From Gari tellinella (taxonomy: Eukaryota; Mollusca; Bivalvia; Cardiida; Psammobiidae), in the NCBI GenBank assembly GCA_922989275.2, contig OV277868.1, positions 51,644,216 to 51,708,215 on the forward strand: a stretch of 64,000 nt of DNA, in the 5' to 3' direction. Shown here in pieces: positions 63,165 to 64,000 of this stretch; the stretch's first letter is position 1, and each line of letters begins with the position of its first letter. The position numbers were made by a program, and so were the translations under genes. Under the pieces are notes generated by a model that was given only the letters and a program-made list of their open reading frames with translations, had not been told where the DNA came from and did no database searches.

Positions 63165-63168
63165 TTAA

Positions 63169-63236
63169 TGCAAAACAAAAGAAATGCAGAAAGTGTCCAA
63201 AAGAACTCTACATTACTACAGCACTGCATAAAGCTA
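63169..63236. repeat. I-type hairpin, decayed
   Basis: AAAACAAAAGAAATGCAGAA, GTCCAAAAGAACT, ACATTACTACAGCACTGCAT. Arms no longer pair well. Confidence 0.55.
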
Positions 63237-63487
63237 GCTGTTAAGCATGTCAGTTCATCTTGCTTTGAAAGGCTGATTTTAATGTAATATTATTATAGCT
63301 TTTGAAAATGCAGCTCCCACTTTCAACATAATATACAGAATAATAACACTTTAAAAACTACCTATCTCAAGATACATAGAATTTAACATTCCAGTTGATC
63401 AATTTTCATTAATACACACTCAGGAAACAATATAACAGGCTTTATTAGTACATATAAAACATCTATGCAATACCGGGAAAGCATATA

Positions 63488-63690
63488 CAGTAAAACCTCT
63501 CTATTACGACCACTAAAATGAATACTAATTGATTGTTGAAAAGACAGATGACAGCTTAAAGCAAGATCACAGTAAAACAAAGCTCCTATATGAGCTTTCT
63601 GTTTTACTGTCACCTTGCATTAAGCAGTCACCTGTCGCAAACACCTATTAGTTAAAACAATTAAGTAGTCGTAATAGAGAGGTTTTACTG
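63488..63690. mobile_element. F-family MITE, copy 2
   Basis: TA-flanked; CAGTAAAACCTCTCTATTAC and GTAATAGAGAGGTTTTACTG. Hairpin CTTAAAGCAAGATCACAG with tip GCTCCTATATGAGC. The CTCTC/GAGAG change against CTCGC/GCGAG in copy 1 occurs at both ends. Confidence 0.88.
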
Positions 63691-63867
63691 TACGATATAG
63701 CTCTGATGGTTAACAAGATTTTATTTTTCAAAAAGTGAAAATGCCTTACTGTTTTAAATGCTTCAGCATAAACATACATAGACATATTACCATCTATAGT
63801 ATATAGCAGAACAGTCTTTTAAATGCTTTAGCTGAAACACACATAGAAATGCATATTACCTAATATA

Positions 63868-63945
63868 AATGTTAGCTTAATGAAGGATAAATGTTAACCA
63901 GAAAGCTCTATTTCAGATTTCTATTTCTTCTTCATTAAGCAGGCA
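63868..63945. repeat. F/I-type hairpin remnant
   Basis: GTTAGCTTAATGAAGGATAA, AGAAAGCTC and TTCTTCATTAAGCAGGC. Imperfect pairing. Confidence 0.5.
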
Positions 63946-63957
63946 TCTGTCTTCACA

Positions 63958-64000
63958 CTTTACTCAATAGAAATGCATTTTAACTAATTTAATTTTTTCC
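63958..64000 (+). mobile_element. C-family left end, cut by window edge
   Basis: CTTTACTCAATAGAAATGC and TTTTAACTAATTTAATTTTT match the left end of C copies such as 61717. Confidence 0.5.

Overview
This window looks like animal nuclear DNA and is almost entirely non-coding. There are no operons, no bacterial-type genes, no rRNA and no intact tRNA gene. The best guess is a bivalve mollusc, probably a heterodont clam or mussel. That rests on a V-SINE of the RUDI type (29932-30207), on three copies of a dispersed element that opens AACAAGAG and closes with a GCTCACC/GGTGAGC hairpin (a style common in molluscan assemblies), and on the sheer density of short foldback elements. The species is an inference and cannot be fixed from the sequence alone.

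Most of the window is built from short non-autonomous DNA elements (MITEs), each wrapped around a long central palindrome. I sort them by termini. A: CAGTGGAGAA ends, TA target duplication. F, G, H, L: other CAGT-type ends at TA. B: CCCTTTCACTG ends at TTAA. C: CCCATTACCCCAT or CCCTTTCCCCCAT ends at TTAA. D: CTCATTCACCCCTGAAAC at one end and CATTGAACCCTAGCGACGAG at the other, at TTAA. P: CCCATTTATGCC at TTAA. N: AGNGACTCGCAACC at TTAA, with an internal tRNA-like segment. M: CAGGGCTGCCAT with a 6-bp duplication. E: GGGGCCCGTTTCATAAAA. I, J, K, Q, R, S, T: other hairpins and foldbacks. TTAA plus CCC recalls piggyBac; TA plus CAGT recalls Tc1/mariner. No transposase gene for any family is present.

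Layout: 1-15 kb is dense A-F and M-N elements. 15.5-19 kb holds a LINE 3' tail, a 1-kb degenerate TACAG array and a 5'-truncated LINE with 404 codons of reverse transcriptase. 19-25 kb is more A/C/D/L elements and a CRE-motif cluster. 25.8-27.4 kb is a long internally repeated element. 27.5-41 kb is mixed MITEs, the SINE, a Myb-motif tandem array, and possible terminal exons on the minus strand near 31, 36.5 and 37.7 kb. 41.4-42 kb is a repeat-poor island. 42.2-45.4 kb holds tandem repeats, including 18 units of an exactly 95-bp satellite. 45.5-64 kb is again MITE-dense, with the clearest nested insertions and a possible small secreted protein at 47.8 kb.

The most interesting result is the organisation of the foldback elements. 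The same palindromic cores sit inside families with unrelated termini. The two arms of a copy change together, so pairing is kept. The elements insert into one another at TTAA or TA, up to three levels deep, with the empty sites readable by eye. All coding calls apart from the LINE are weak exon-like candidates judged only by open frame, composition and splice-like borders.
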